DNA of 31,556 nt from CAYUYV01 sp964522525. Lineage in GTDB: Bacteria > Pseudomonadota > Alphaproteobacteria > JAJFIK01. The stretch covers positions 1 through 31,556 of the forward strand of contig CAZFWG010000049.1 of the NCBI GenBank assembly GCA_964522525.1, written 5' to 3'. Positions within the stretch are counted from its first letter, which is position 1, and each line of letters opens with the position of its first letter. The notes under the pieces were generated by a model. The model did not search any database, had not been told where the DNA came from, and was given only the letters and a program-made list of their open reading frames with translations. Shown in pieces: positions 8,301 to 15,531 of the stretch. The translations under genes were made by a program, and so were the position numbers.

Positions 8301-9470
8301 GAGGCCCGCCTCTCCGTCAAAGCCGACAAAGGCTTCCGGCGGCAACAGGCCACCGCCGGCCCCGAGACCCGGCAGGATATTGTTGCCCACCGCCGCGCCG
8401 GCGAGCGCCCCTTCACCGAATAGGGCCAGACCTAACAGGTCACTCGGATCCACATCCTCCGCCAGAAGATCGACGGTGAAGGCATCCCCTGCCTGAAGGG
8501 CGATAAAGCCCACATCATCCGTCGACGTGGCTTCCGACAGGATCAGGGAGGTCAGGGTTGCGCCTTCCGGGACCTCGAAGGTGAAGACATCCACGTCGGA
8601 GGCCGGCAGGTCCGGCACGCCGGCCGCGTTCACCACCGTGTTGGAGATCCGGCTGATGCCGGTTTCCAGGGGAAAGAAGGCAGCCGTCTCGCCGAATTCC
8701 GGCAGGTCGGTTGAACCGTCCTCCAGCACGCTCACGGTATCCACGACGCCATCGGCGAGGCTCGCCACGATGGCGCTCGTCGCATCCGTGAAGTCCGCCG
8801 TGTCGGTGCCCTCGCCGCCATCGATGTCGTCAACCGCATCGGAGACCAGCGTGTCGTCACCGGCGCCGCCAGCGAGCGCATCGCTGCCGCCCGCGCCGGT
8901 CAGCACGTTGTCGCCGTCATCGCCGGTCAGGGCGTCGTCAAAGGCCGAACCCAGAATGTTTTCGATGTTAATGAATGTGTCGATGATCAGGGCCCCGGAC
9001 GCCGGCACATAGGACGCAATGCCGGTCGCGAGAGAGGCCGTGACGCCCGCGCCGATATCCGCCAGGCTCAGGGTGTCGATGCCGGTGCCGCCGTTGAGCT
9101 GGTCGTTGCCGCCGCCGCCGGCCAAGACATCATCACCGGCCCCACCGGCCAGCTGATCGTCGCCCGCGCCGCCCTCAAGCGTATCGTCCCCCTCATCGCC
9201 CTGGAGCTGATCCTCACCCGCGCCGCCGGAGATCAGATCGTTCCCGGCACCACCCGACAAAATGTCATCACCCAGACCACCGTCCAGAACATCATCGCCA
9301 TCCGTGCCCTCGATGATATCGTCATCTTCTCCGACAGCCGACACCAGCACCAGATCCGTCGACGGCGCGAGCGACACCGTCGATGTCGTGAACATGTTGG
9401 AATTCAAGGTGAAACTTGTGCCAAACATCTCGGAGTCACCGGAAATGGGCAGGATTTGTTCCAGGATCAT
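5361..9470 (-). CDS. Large RTX (hemolysin-type calcium-binding) exoprotein with internal beta-propeller-like region
   Basis: The protein has 1369 residues from the ATG at 9470, which has GGAGGGG upstream; a TTG at 9488 is less likely. It has no N-terminal signal peptide. RTX nonapeptides (GGxGxDxLx) form several blocks: about residues 50-132, shorter groups near 180-240, 430-480 and 530-670, then 1070-1130 and 1188-1293. These bind Ca2+ and fold after secretion. Residues about 260-417 resemble a beta-sandwich of the pre-peptidase C-terminal type (DVDVFTFEVPEGATL). Residues about 677-1017 lack RTX motifs and show repeated SMP-30/NHL-like blades (PRGFVFDPATGDLFLGSG, PRGLGFGPDGRLFISSSANG). The C-terminus, with GADIFVFGGGDATVTDFAEG and an aliphatic/acidic end, is typical of type I secretion substrates. 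No T1SS genes are present in the window. It is probably a cell-surface or released protein, and no enzymatic residue set is evident. Confidence 0.85.
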   Translation of the reverse strand: MILEQILPISGDSEMFGTSFTLNSNMFTTSTVSLAPSTDLVLVSAVGEDDDIIEGTDGDDVLDGGLGDDILSGGAGNDLISGGAGEDQLQGDEGDDTLEGGAGDDQLAGGAGDDVLAGGGGNDQLNGGTGIDTLSLADIGAGVTASLATGIASYVPASGALIIDTFINIENILGSAFDDALTGDDGDNVLTGAGGSDALAGGAGDDTLVSDAVDDIDGGEGTDTADFTDATSAIVASLADGVVDTVSVLEDGSTDLPEFGETAAFFPLETGISRISNTVVNAAGVPDLPASDVDVFTFEVPEGATLTSLILSEATSTDDVGFIALQAGDAFTVDLLAEDVDPSDLLGLALFGEGALAGAAVGNNILPGLGAGGGLLPPEAFVGFDGEAGLGAGVFTLLVQQLGGAAIDFSLDFVVTGPDGDGVGTLIDVENLTGSEFDDTLIGDMGANVLTGNGGADLLFGGAGDDVFVSDALDAIDGADGIDTVDLSGLSVGVTVDLDVNDQGNVAPGDATQEGAITLDGASVSVSDVENVIGTSGDDLLFGNDEMNVIEAGAGDDAVHGFGGADTLDGGDGVDTLLFAGAFGGVSVDLAAGTAGPNVITGFENVSGGAFDDALTGDEGDNVLIGGAGMGADTLDGGAGDDALIGGGGGDLLIGGLGDDVLRPGGGNDVIFGGMLDFDVVTSSGDFNGGLNALLVFDGQTGEFTGTLENLETFPAIEGFDGLLVNNDPRDVVLDGPFGALSTSLLVNTGFVPPAPGNDLTLRISQSGDFVEVFADLGDSGFFVDPGGAVFGPGDDFFVGSRTEGTVFQFDAETGAFVPNEPVPGDASLTGFFDPSAVDFPRGFVFDPATGDLFLGSGSNPVTGEGADTIIRVDFETREIETFVGPDQDAAFSPLDVILNPDASQIVISSEFPFMGGSLAAANPGTVRFYDIETGELLSVFDPVDENGDPVLSAPRGLGFGPDGRLFISSSANGRIVALDTETGAFEIFAELFETDETGAVTANINGQALNFILPVDFDPLAGGVDTVSFEDISFAVTADLTTGLADYVNGAGVGVQDVLIGIENLTGTAADDSLTGNDLANTLIGAAGADTLSGGDGDDVLVGGAGGDVLIGGGGDDVLASGGGFDVVDGGEGFDVVSFADLPFAVTASFGLTDGTAEYLNGAGVLVVDSLANIEGFVGSAFGDLVTGSIAANVLSGGEGDDTLNGNAGDDTLGGESGDDVLDGGLGADGLAGGAGNDALFGDLGDDTLDGGTGDDILDGGLGDDTLLTDGGTDTHTGGLGADIFVFGGGDATVTDFAEGDFLFIDTVALELDDMVQSVDQLEPLATQDGADLILDFGSATLTLLDTMLDDLSGENVDFLTVSIDDVI

Positions 9471-9764
9471 GATGGGCTTCCCCTCCAAGCGTTACAGATG
9501 AGTCATCAACGGTCAGCATGCGGCGGCTCACTCCCCCGACTATAGACATTTTACGGATGGACGGGAGAACAAAGTGCTTCGCATACAAAGCATCTTGCGG
9601 CGATCATTCGTAGGCCAATGTAGAAATGCACCACGACAGTCCTGTGACACGAACCATCCTGTCACCGATCAACACTTTTTTGTGAACCATGGAGAGGCAC
9701 AGTGGGCTTCCGGTGCCGCCGCCCGTCTTTGACCTGCTCTGCCGATCACGTCACACTCGCGGCC
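9471..9764. other. Divergent intergenic region
   Basis: About 290 bp separate the RTX gene (minus strand) from the gap-broken plus-strand gene. The stretch is more AT-rich than its surroundings and should hold promoters in both directions. There is a direct repeat TCCTGTGAC/TCCTGTCAC (9640-9648 and 9657-9665) and a short inverted repeat around GCTT...AAGC near 9575-9590. I cannot assign -35/-10 elements with confidence. Confidence 0.35.
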
Positions 9765-9837
9765 ATGGAGACAAAGCCAACCCCTTCGTCGTTTCGGCGC
9801 ACGGCCCTGTGTCGCGCCGCTGCTCTCTTTTGGGCCG

Positions 9838-9937
9838 NNNNNNNNNNNNNNNNNNNNNNNNNNNNNNNNNNNNNNNNNNNNNNNNNNNNNNNNNNNNNNN
9901 NNNNNNNNNNNNNNNNNNNNNNNNNNNNNNNNNNNNN
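9838..9937. other. Assembly gap, 100 N
   Basis: Exactly 100 unresolved bases form a conventional placeholder for a scaffold join of unknown true length. It interrupts the plus-strand gene that ends at 10732, so frame continuity across it cannot be assumed. Confidence 0.98.
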
Positions 9938-10732
9938 CTCTATTTCAAGGACAAGGCAAGGGCACTCCCCCTTTTCAAGGGGCACAAGAAGCTCAAGCTT
10001 GTCACCCACTGCCAGGTGCGCCGCGCCGCCGAACAGCACACCCTGATCGAATATGTCGCCTATCGGCTCTACAACATCCTGACACCCCACAGCTATCGGG
10101 TGCGGTTGGCGCGGATCACCTATGTCAATGGCGAGCGCACCCTGGTGACCCGCTACGGCTTCTTCATTGAAGACACCGATGACGTGGCCGCCCGGAACGG
10201 ACGTGTCGAACTCACCACCAATAAGCTCCGGACACGGCTTCTCGACCCCGAGGTCACCGCCCTGATGAGCCTCTATCAGTTCATGATCGCCAATCTGGAC
10301 TGGTCTGCGACCGCCGTTCAGGGGGATGACGAATGCTGTCATAATGTGAAGTTGAGCGTGACACCAGAACATGCCGAAGGGACGCCGGCCGGGAACATCC
10401 CCAACGGCGCCGTGGTCCCGCTGCCTTACGATTTCGACTATTCAGGCCTTGTGGACGCGCCTTATGCGGTCGTGGGTGACGGCGCCAATACCAAATCCGT
10501 CACGACACGGCTTTATTGGGGGTTTTGTCGCCACAATGACCACCTGCCGGAAGCCATCGCTCATGTTGAGACGAAACGTGCGGAAGTCTTCGCCCTGATC
10601 GAGACCGTCGAAGGCTTGAAGCAACGCACCCGGAGCCAGCTCAAACGCTACCTTACCGAGTTCTTCGACATCATCGGTGATCCCGAATCGGTGGAACGAC
10701 GCCTTGTCGGAAAGTGCCGGGGCAGGAAATGA
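9938..10732 (+). CDS. Conserved hypothetical protein with CotH/HipA-kinase-like motif layout (5' end lost in gap)
   Basis: The 264 residues after the gap form one clean frame. Key parts in order are LYFKDKARALPLFKGHKKLKL, an early basic segment that could hold a nucleotide-binding Lys; then LYQFMIANLDWSA, a short insertion, CCHNVKL, and PLPYDFDYSGLV. The spacing of N-x-D, H-N and D-F-D resembles the catalytic and metal-binding loops of CotH and HipA-type atypical kinases. I infer a kinase-like fold and have not established the family. The 5' end is uncertain. An ATG at 9765, in a different frame from the 3' part, opens a signal-peptide-like start (RRTALCRAAALFWA) running into the gap, whereas the in-frame ATG at 9689 gives an unconvincing N-terminus. 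If 9765 is the true start, the protein is exported. It is convergent with the DUF4956 operon, with only 7 bp between stops. Confidence 0.7.
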   Translation, partial: LYFKDKARALPLFKGHKKLKLVTHCQVRRAAEQHTLIEYVAYRLYNILTPHSYRVRLARITYVNGERTLVTRYGFFIEDTDDVAARNGRVELTTNKLRTRLLDPEVTALMSLYQFMIANLDWSATAVQGDDECCHNVKLSVTPEHAEGTPAGNIPNGAVVPLPYDFDYSGLVDAPYAVVGDGANTKSVTTRLYWGFCRHNDHLPEAIAHVETKRAEVFALIETVEGLKQRTRSQLKRYLTEFFDIIGDPESVERRLVGKCRGRK

Positions 10733-10739
10733 TGAACGA

Positions 10740-11609
10740 TCAGCGGCGTGTTCCCTCGCGGCCATAGACGCTGAGACGCGCCGGGGTCTCTTTGTCCTTT
10801 CGCTCATCCACGATGACCAGATCACCATTGGCGAGCACCGCCACACCTTCCGGCTGGGGATGGGCTTTTTTCTTCAGCTTGACCGCGCGCGGTGGGACGT
10901 GCGGATCTGAGTCCACACGGATCATCAGGCGTTGGCGTGCCGCGAGCAGGATCAAGGCGCCGCTTGGATCGAGGACGGCGAGGCCTGAAAGATTGACCCG
11001 CTTCCTGTCCAGAACCGCCGCCTCAAAACGGCGATACAACGTCGCCCGCTTTCCGGGGCGCCAGCGATGGATTTCAAAAATGCCAGGATCATCATCCGTA
11101 CCCATGCGGGCCCGTCCAATTTCCTTGCAGGCGATCAGAAATCCATCCCCGAAAGCGGCAATGCCTTCCGTTTCACAGTGGCTCCCGAGCCCCGTTTCAT
11201 GGATCCGGTAGTCTTCCTGGCGCGAACCCCGGTCGATGCCTTTGGGAAAAGAAGCCGCGAGAACACGCCCATCGCTCAGGATCAGGAATACCCGATCCGG
11301 AGCCACGGCGATGCCCTCGAAATCTCCTTTGAGCGGGGGCCGCCCGATCGCAAATGCGCCTGTGACTTCGCCGGTTTGCGTATCAATGACATGGACCACG
11401 GCACGTTCGTCATCATGGACCAGTACCGAATGCGGCCCATGGACGGCCAGACCCGACGCTTCCTCAAGAGATGCGGGCAAGTCGAAAACCCGCTTGGGCG
11501 CCTCAAGCTGATACGGAAACGGCGGAGGACCGCCCCTGTCTTGGGCGTGCCCGCCAGTGATCCATCCCATACTGATCAGTCCGACAAGGACGAGGAGCCG
11601 CGTGCCCAT
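10740..11609 (-). CDS. Exported SdiA-regulated-type beta-propeller protein
   Basis: The protein has 289 residues from the ATG at 11609, with a signal peptide (MGTRLLVLVGLISMGWITGG, cleaved near HAQ). The frame upstream to 11738 is non-homologous Arg-rich coding shadow. The mature part shows the pattern of the SdiA-regulated/esterase-like propeller families: LEEASGLAVHGPHSVLVHDDE, VIDTQTGEVTGAF, KGDFEGIAVAPDRVFLILSDG, CETEGIAAFGDGFLIACKE, LSGLAVLDPSGALILLAARQ and PQPEGVAVLANGDLVIVDE. These look like successive blades. It is periplasmic, with function unknown. The related phytase-like propellers act on phosphate esters or bind ligands. The start lies one base past the stop of the metallophosphatase, so the two are almost certainly translated together. 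Confidence 0.78.
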   Translation of the reverse strand: MGTRLLVLVGLISMGWITGGHAQDRGGPPPFPYQLEAPKRVFDLPASLEEASGLAVHGPHSVLVHDDERAVVHVIDTQTGEVTGAFAIGRPPLKGDFEGIAVAPDRVFLILSDGRVLAASFPKGIDRGSRQEDYRIHETGLGSHCETEGIAAFGDGFLIACKEIGRARMGTDDDPGIFEIHRWRPGKRATLYRRFEAAVLDRKRVNLSGLAVLDPSGALILLAARQRLMIRVDSDPHVPPRAVKLKKKAHPQPEGVAVLANGDLVIVDERKDKETPARLSVYGREGTRR

Positions 11610-11610
11610 C

Positions 11611-12786
11611 TCACGGCGTCTCCGGATCCGGCGCGGCCTCCCGTGCCTTCCTCCTCTTGGCCAAATAGCCCGCCACGGGCGAGGGTTCCGGATCAAGGGC
11701 TGCGGCCTGTTCCAGATAGGCCTCGACCCCGGCGTCATTGTCGGGGATGGGAAGAGGGGTGCCCCGATGAACGGCGGTCAGCGTCTCGCCCTTGATCTCC
11801 AGATAGGCCTGACGCCCCCCATAATAGGCCGCAAGACCCACATCCACGATCAGCACACGGGCATTGAACAGGGGCAGGACAGCACCGGCAAGCGGTGTGT
11901 GGGCGATGATGATGCGATCCACGCCGTAACGGGCCAGCAGGGCCTCGATATGGGCCTCTTCCGCTTCGCCCGCCTCGCCTTCCGTATTGAGGGCGAAGCC
12001 GCGATACCATAAGGGGCCTTCATCATCGAAGATGAGCGCATCCTGGGGGGCGGCCTGACCCAACGCCAGTTCCGCCCGCACCGTCTCGTTCAAATCGCGG
12101 ATCGAGCGTTCGGCAAAGCGCGGGCCCAATCCGGCGTGCACGAACAAGGTTCGACCGATACGGATCACCGCATTGTTGCCCCGCGCCCATTCACCATACT
12201 CCCCGTCGGGGGCCCAGGCCTGACGATGTTCCACCCATCCGAGGGGAAACTTTTTGTTCCAGTCCTGTCGATGGGCCTTGTCGAAGGTCGGCCAGTCCCT
12301 TTCGGGCTTTTGTTGCTTGATCGCGGCGACAAATCGTTCGTAATAGGCATCCTGGAGGCGGCGCGACCGCCGGCTCTCAAAGGCGGCATATTCTCCGGGA
12401 TGCACATAGCGCAGGTCACCCGCCATGTTCAGGGCTTCGTGATTGCCGATGAGCACATGAACAAGGCCGCCGTCGCGTTTCGCTTGTTTCTGCAAGGCAC
12501 GAACGAGGTCCACCGCCTTCCGACTGTCCGGGCCCCGGTCCAGAATGTCACCCATTTGAACAAGATGCGCGTTTCCCCCCGACCATCGATCGCGCTCGTC
12601 GATCAGGTCCGCCTGACGCAGGATTGTGACAAACTGATCGAAATCCCCATGGACATCGCCGACGGCCACGATCCGTTCGGGTGCGTCCCATTCGTCCTGG
12701 GCAAGACTGGGGGCGGATTGGAACATGGCGATCGAAACAGCCATGGCCACCATGCCCATAAACCGGGTGTGCGCTCCCTTGTGCAT
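11611..12786 (-). CDS. Periplasmic calcineurin-like metallophosphatase (Shewanella-like PPP type)
   Basis: The protein has 391 residues from the ATG at 12786, with GGGAGGA upstream and a signal peptide ending near PSLAQ (30). All the PPP-type metallophosphoesterase motifs are present: GDVHGD (43-48), GDILDRGPDS (79-88), GNHE (114-117), then FVHAGLGP and IIIAHTPLAG, which supply later His ligands. The layout, with an export signal and an extended middle, matches bacterial Shewanella-like protein phosphatases. It should remove phosphate from a phosphoprotein or small phosphoester in the periplasm using a two-metal centre. Its start overlaps the stop of the DUF4956 gene (TGATG), and its own stop is one base from the next start, so the three genes form an operon. 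Confidence 0.85.
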   Translation of the reverse strand: MHKGAHTRFMGMVAMAVSIAMFQSAPSLAQDEWDAPERIVAVGDVHGDFDQFVTILRQADLIDERDRWSGGNAHLVQMGDILDRGPDSRKAVDLVRALQKQAKRDGGLVHVLIGNHEALNMAGDLRYVHPGEYAAFESRRSRRLQDAYYERFVAAIKQQKPERDWPTFDKAHRQDWNKKFPLGWVEHRQAWAPDGEYGEWARGNNAVIRIGRTLFVHAGLGPRFAERSIRDLNETVRAELALGQAAPQDALIFDDEGPLWYRGFALNTEGEAGEAEEAHIEALLARYGVDRIIIAHTPLAGAVLPLFNARVLIVDVGLAAYYGGRQAYLEIKGETLTAVHRGTPLPIPDNDAGVEAYLEQAAALDPEPSPVAGYLAKRRKAREAAPDPETP

Positions 12787-13604
12787 CAGTAGTCCTCCCA
12801 AAAATACTCCGGCGCAGGCCGTGCGGCCGAACGCCCGGCGCCGTCCCGGGGCGATGACCCGGGCTGCGGCATGACGGCCATTCGGCCCGACGTCGGGCCT
12901 TCCGGCGACGGTTCATGGTCAGGTTTCTTGCGCCGCTTTTTCTTCTTGCGCCCGCCCGTCAGACCATCCTCGGCCAACTCATCCGTGTGGTATCCATAAC
13001 CCGCATGGAACGTGGCGAGCGAGGCATAGCTGAAGCCCAAGGAAATGATCCCGGCGATCTCCAGGGCCTTGACGCCCGCCGCCAGCCCGATGGCGATCGC
13101 CACGAAAATGTAGAGCGAGTCCCCGGTCATCTGGAGCGATCGCCGGAACTGCACGCCGGCCACGATCCCGGCCAGCGAAAAGGCCAGCGCCAGGGAGTGC
13201 TGAACGATCAGCACAATGCCCGACACGATGATCGGCAGGACCAGGATCGTCTCCAGCAGAGCCCGGTCGACGGCGGACCTGGCGCGGGTGCCCTCATACA
13301 CCCAGGCAATGGGCACCATCAGGATGATCGATCCGACAATGGCGAAAATCAGGTCCCGCGCCTCGGCATAGTCGTCACCGCCGATGGCCGTGGCGACGAT
13401 CTCCTCAAGGCTGCGGGCCGTCTCCTCCTCCGCGGACAGCATGTCGTCGACACCACCCACGGGCAGCGTGTCGGAGAAATCCGGGGCATAGGTCACCAGG
13501 GCCCACACGGCACAACCGACCACGGCGTAATAAAGCGTCACGGTGACGAGGCAATGCCGGAGCCACCAACTCGCGCCGTGGGTATGGGTTGTGCCTGCTT
13601 CCAC
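12786..13604 (-). CDS. DUF4956 inner-membrane protein
   Basis: The 272-residue protein begins with GTG at 13604, as no ATG lies near. It has four or more hydrophobic segments, at about 18-40, 84-103, 117-136, 137-152 and 164-196. The conserved DUF4956 core HSLALAFSLAGIVAGVQFR (136-154), followed by DSLYIFVAIAIGLAAGVKAL, is plain. The C-terminal 60 residues form a soluble tail with a very basic run (RKKKKRRKKP at about 219-228), then Pro/Gly-rich sequence, probably cytoplasmic. Function is unknown. In other bacteria DUF4956 genes often sit with CotH-like kinases and VTC-type polyphosphate polymerases (family knowledge). It is first in a three-gene operon with the phosphatase and the propeller protein. 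An acidic loop at 53-82 faces the other side of the membrane. Confidence 0.82.
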   Translation of the reverse strand: MEAGTTHTHGASWWLRHCLVTVTLYYAVVGCAVWALVTYAPDFSDTLPVGGVDDMLSAEEETARSLEEIVATAIGGDDYAEARDLIFAIVGSIILMVPIAWVYEGTRARSAVDRALLETILVLPIIVSGIVLIVQHSLALAFSLAGIVAGVQFRRSLQMTGDSLYIFVAIAIGLAAGVKALEIAGIISLGFSYASLATFHAGYGYHTDELAEDGLTGGRKKKKRRKKPDHEPSPEGPTSGRMAVMPQPGSSPRDGAGRSAARPAPEYFWEDY

Positions 13605-13660
13605 GCTGACCCCGCTTGCTTGCCCCTGGAGAAGACCCCATCAAAGAGCGATTTCGCATC

Positions 13661-13685
13661 AAAAACGGGTCACATCGACGTGATC
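13661..13685 (-). terminator. Rho-independent terminator of the M28 peptidase gene
   Basis: On the minus strand past the peptidase stop, GATCAC pairs with GTGACC (one G-T pair) around a 6-nt loop. CG and five T residues (13661-13665) follow. It separates the peptidase from the DUF4956 operon. Confidence 0.6.
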
Positions 13686-13713
13686 AGTAGCCCTCCCATG
13701 GCCCGCCATGCGG

Positions 13714-15165
13714 TCACGGAGCGGCCCGGAACCCGCCATCCAGTTCGCTCGCCAGATAGATGAAGGCGGCATAGGCGGCGACATTCTGGGCCATCTCGGC
13801 CGGGTCGATCTTGTCCAGCGTGTCATCCGGCGTGTGATGCAGATCGAAATAGTCCCAGCCATTCTGGTTCAGGCTCACCACGGGCACGCCGGCCTGGCGC
13901 AGGAAGGTCATGTCCGGACCGCCAAAGGCCTGATTGTTCCCCGGCGCGATGCCAAGCCGATCGAGAACCCGGAAAAAGGCCTTGGCCTTGAACCGCTTGT
14001 CCTCGCTCCACCGGGTCTGCATGCGCCAGATCTTCCGGGCCCCGAAATCGGATTCTGCGGCCACCACATGGTTGGCCAAGTCACCCTTGTGGGCCTCCGC
14101 ATAAGCCCGCGCGCCGACAAGGCCCACTTCCTCCGACCCGAACAGCACGACACGGATGGTCCGCTTGGGCTTGCCCGGCAGATCGCCCACGAGCTTGGCG
14201 GCGGCCGTCACGATGCCCACTCCCGCCCCGTCATCGACGGCACCGGTTCCCAGGTCCCAGGAATCGAGATGGGCCCCCACAAGGACGATTTCGTCCGTCT
14301 CGCCCACAATATCCGCGACAACATTCGCCGACGGCGCCAGTTCCGATTCGGGCCCCTCCCAGGCCGGACCGGCACGGCCGCCGCCCTTGACATCGAGGAC
14401 GAGGCGCATCCGGACGGTATCTCGCGCCATGGCGCGAGCCAGCTGATCGGCATCGGGCGCGGAAAGCGCCCCGATGGGAATGGGTGAAATACCCTCCCCA
14501 TAGCGCATGCCGCCCGTATGGGGGAAGCGATGGGAAGAGGTGCCCACGGAGCGAATCAGCGCCGCCACGGCGCCCCGTTTCGCCCCCTCGATCGCGGCTC
14601 CGGACCGCTTGCGCACGGCGACCCCATAACCCGTGCCATCCTGAGTGCGGGTCATGAATTCATCCACAAAGACAATCTTGCCGGTGAGGGAATCGGGGGC
14701 CGCGTCCTTAAGATCCTCGAGGGTCTGAAAGCGCACCACCTCGGCCTCGACCCCGCCCTCGGGCGTGGCAACGCTGTTGCCCAACGCCGTGACACGCACG
14801 GGCTGAGGGAAGGGTTCGGTGATTTCTGCGCGCTCCGCGTTCCGGGTCCACAGCTTGACCTTGAAGGGCTCCTCCCGGACCCGATCGAAACCCAGATCTT
14901 TCAGCATGGCAACCGCCCAGCTCCGGGCGCGGGCCTCCTCAGGCGTGCCCGCGAGCCGCGGACCGACTTCTGTGGTCAAGTCTTCAACGATACGATAGCC
15001 AAGGTCACTCTCAAGGGCCCGGTCGATCAAACCGTCGGCGGCGCGTTTCAGTTCGGGTGTGAGCGGCGACGCGGGCTCCTCAACCGCATCTTGAGCCATT
15101 GCTCTGCCTACAAATGTCACAGTCAGGCATAGGACGGCCAAGACAGTACGTGAGATCCGGAGCAT
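13714..15165 (-). CDS. Exported M28 family zinc aminopeptidase/carboxypeptidase Q-like, with PA domain
   Basis: The 483-residue protein has a signal peptide (MLRISRTVLAVLCLTVTFVG, cleaved near AMAQ at 25). A protease-associated-type insert lies at about 125-260. The M28 catalytic core follows: GAHLDSWDLG (His299, Asp301), GAVDDGAG (Asp311), GSEEVGLVG (Glu345-Glu346), ESDFG (Asp373) and FDLHHTPDD (His443/His444). All metal ligands and the general-base Glu are kept. It should release amino acids or split dipeptides in the periplasm or outside the cell. Similarity to carboxypeptidase Q is strongest in the core and overall order. The ATG at 15165 has GGAGAG upstream. It is transcribed alone, downstream of the ABC importer by 366 bp, and may supply that importer with peptides or amino acids (inference). 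Confidence 0.88.
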   Translation of the reverse strand: MLRISRTVLAVLCLTVTFVGRAMAQDAVEEPASPLTPELKRAADGLIDRALESDLGYRIVEDLTTEVGPRLAGTPEEARARSWAVAMLKDLGFDRVREEPFKVKLWTRNAERAEITEPFPQPVRVTALGNSVATPEGGVEAEVVRFQTLEDLKDAAPDSLTGKIVFVDEFMTRTQDGTGYGVAVRKRSGAAIEGAKRGAVAALIRSVGTSSHRFPHTGGMRYGEGISPIPIGALSAPDADQLARAMARDTVRMRLVLDVKGGGRAGPAWEGPESELAPSANVVADIVGETDEIVLVGAHLDSWDLGTGAVDDGAGVGIVTAAAKLVGDLPGKPKRTIRVVLFGSEEVGLVGARAYAEAHKGDLANHVVAAESDFGARKIWRMQTRWSEDKRFKAKAFFRVLDRLGIAPGNNQAFGGPDMTFLRQAGVPVVSLNQNGWDYFDLHHTPDDTLDKIDPAEMAQNVAAYAAFIYLASELDGGFRAAP

Positions 15166-15531
15166 CCTAACTCTCCTCAGCTAAAGGCCACGGGGCGGCG
15201 AGGCCAGCGTGACAACTTGCATTGAAATTGTCTCTAGCGTCCCATAGAGCATCGGGGATTGGCAACTCCTCCCAAACCCTTGACAGCGTGCGGGCAGGCG
15301 GGGTCCGGCATGTCGTTGATGGGGAGGAACGGCTTGGGAATCCTGCATTGGTGATCCTGGGTGTCCTCTTGCTCCTGGGCGCGACGGGGTTACATCACCT
15401 CACGCCCCTTCGTTTCCTCCTCGCGCCCCCCTGGTCGACAGACACAAGCCCTTACTCCTTTGCCGACGGCGCGCCTGCGGCAGCTATGAATATGGAATGG
15501 GGCACCTGATTTCCAGGGCATGTGAACGGTC
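15166..15531. other. Intergenic region, 366 bp, no gene supported
   Basis: This region lies between the ABC ATPase gene and the M28 peptidase (both minus). It must hold the peptidase promoter. A GC-rich near-palindrome around GGCGCGCC (about 15465-15485) lies past the ATPase stop but has no T-tract. A plus-strand frame of 95 codons here (15222-15509) has one hydrophobic stretch but no homology that I recognise, and I do not call it. Confidence 0.35.

Noticed and set aside
7408..8496. Plus-strand open frame of 362 codons rich in Ser and Pro
   Set aside because: Antisense of the RTX coding sequence; the composition simply mirrors the Gly/Asp repeats on the other strand.
9644..9665. Possible CRP/FNR-like site (GTGAC...GTCAC)
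   Set aside because: The half-site spacing does not fit the CRP or FNR consensus.
15280..15285. TTGACA as a plus-strand -35 element
   Set aside because: No -10 hexamer at a workable distance and no plus-strand gene follows.
15222..15509. Plus-strand frame of 95 codons with one hydrophobic stretch
   Set aside because: No ribosome site, no family resemblance and poor composition outside the hydrophobic stretch; probably chance in GC-rich spacer.
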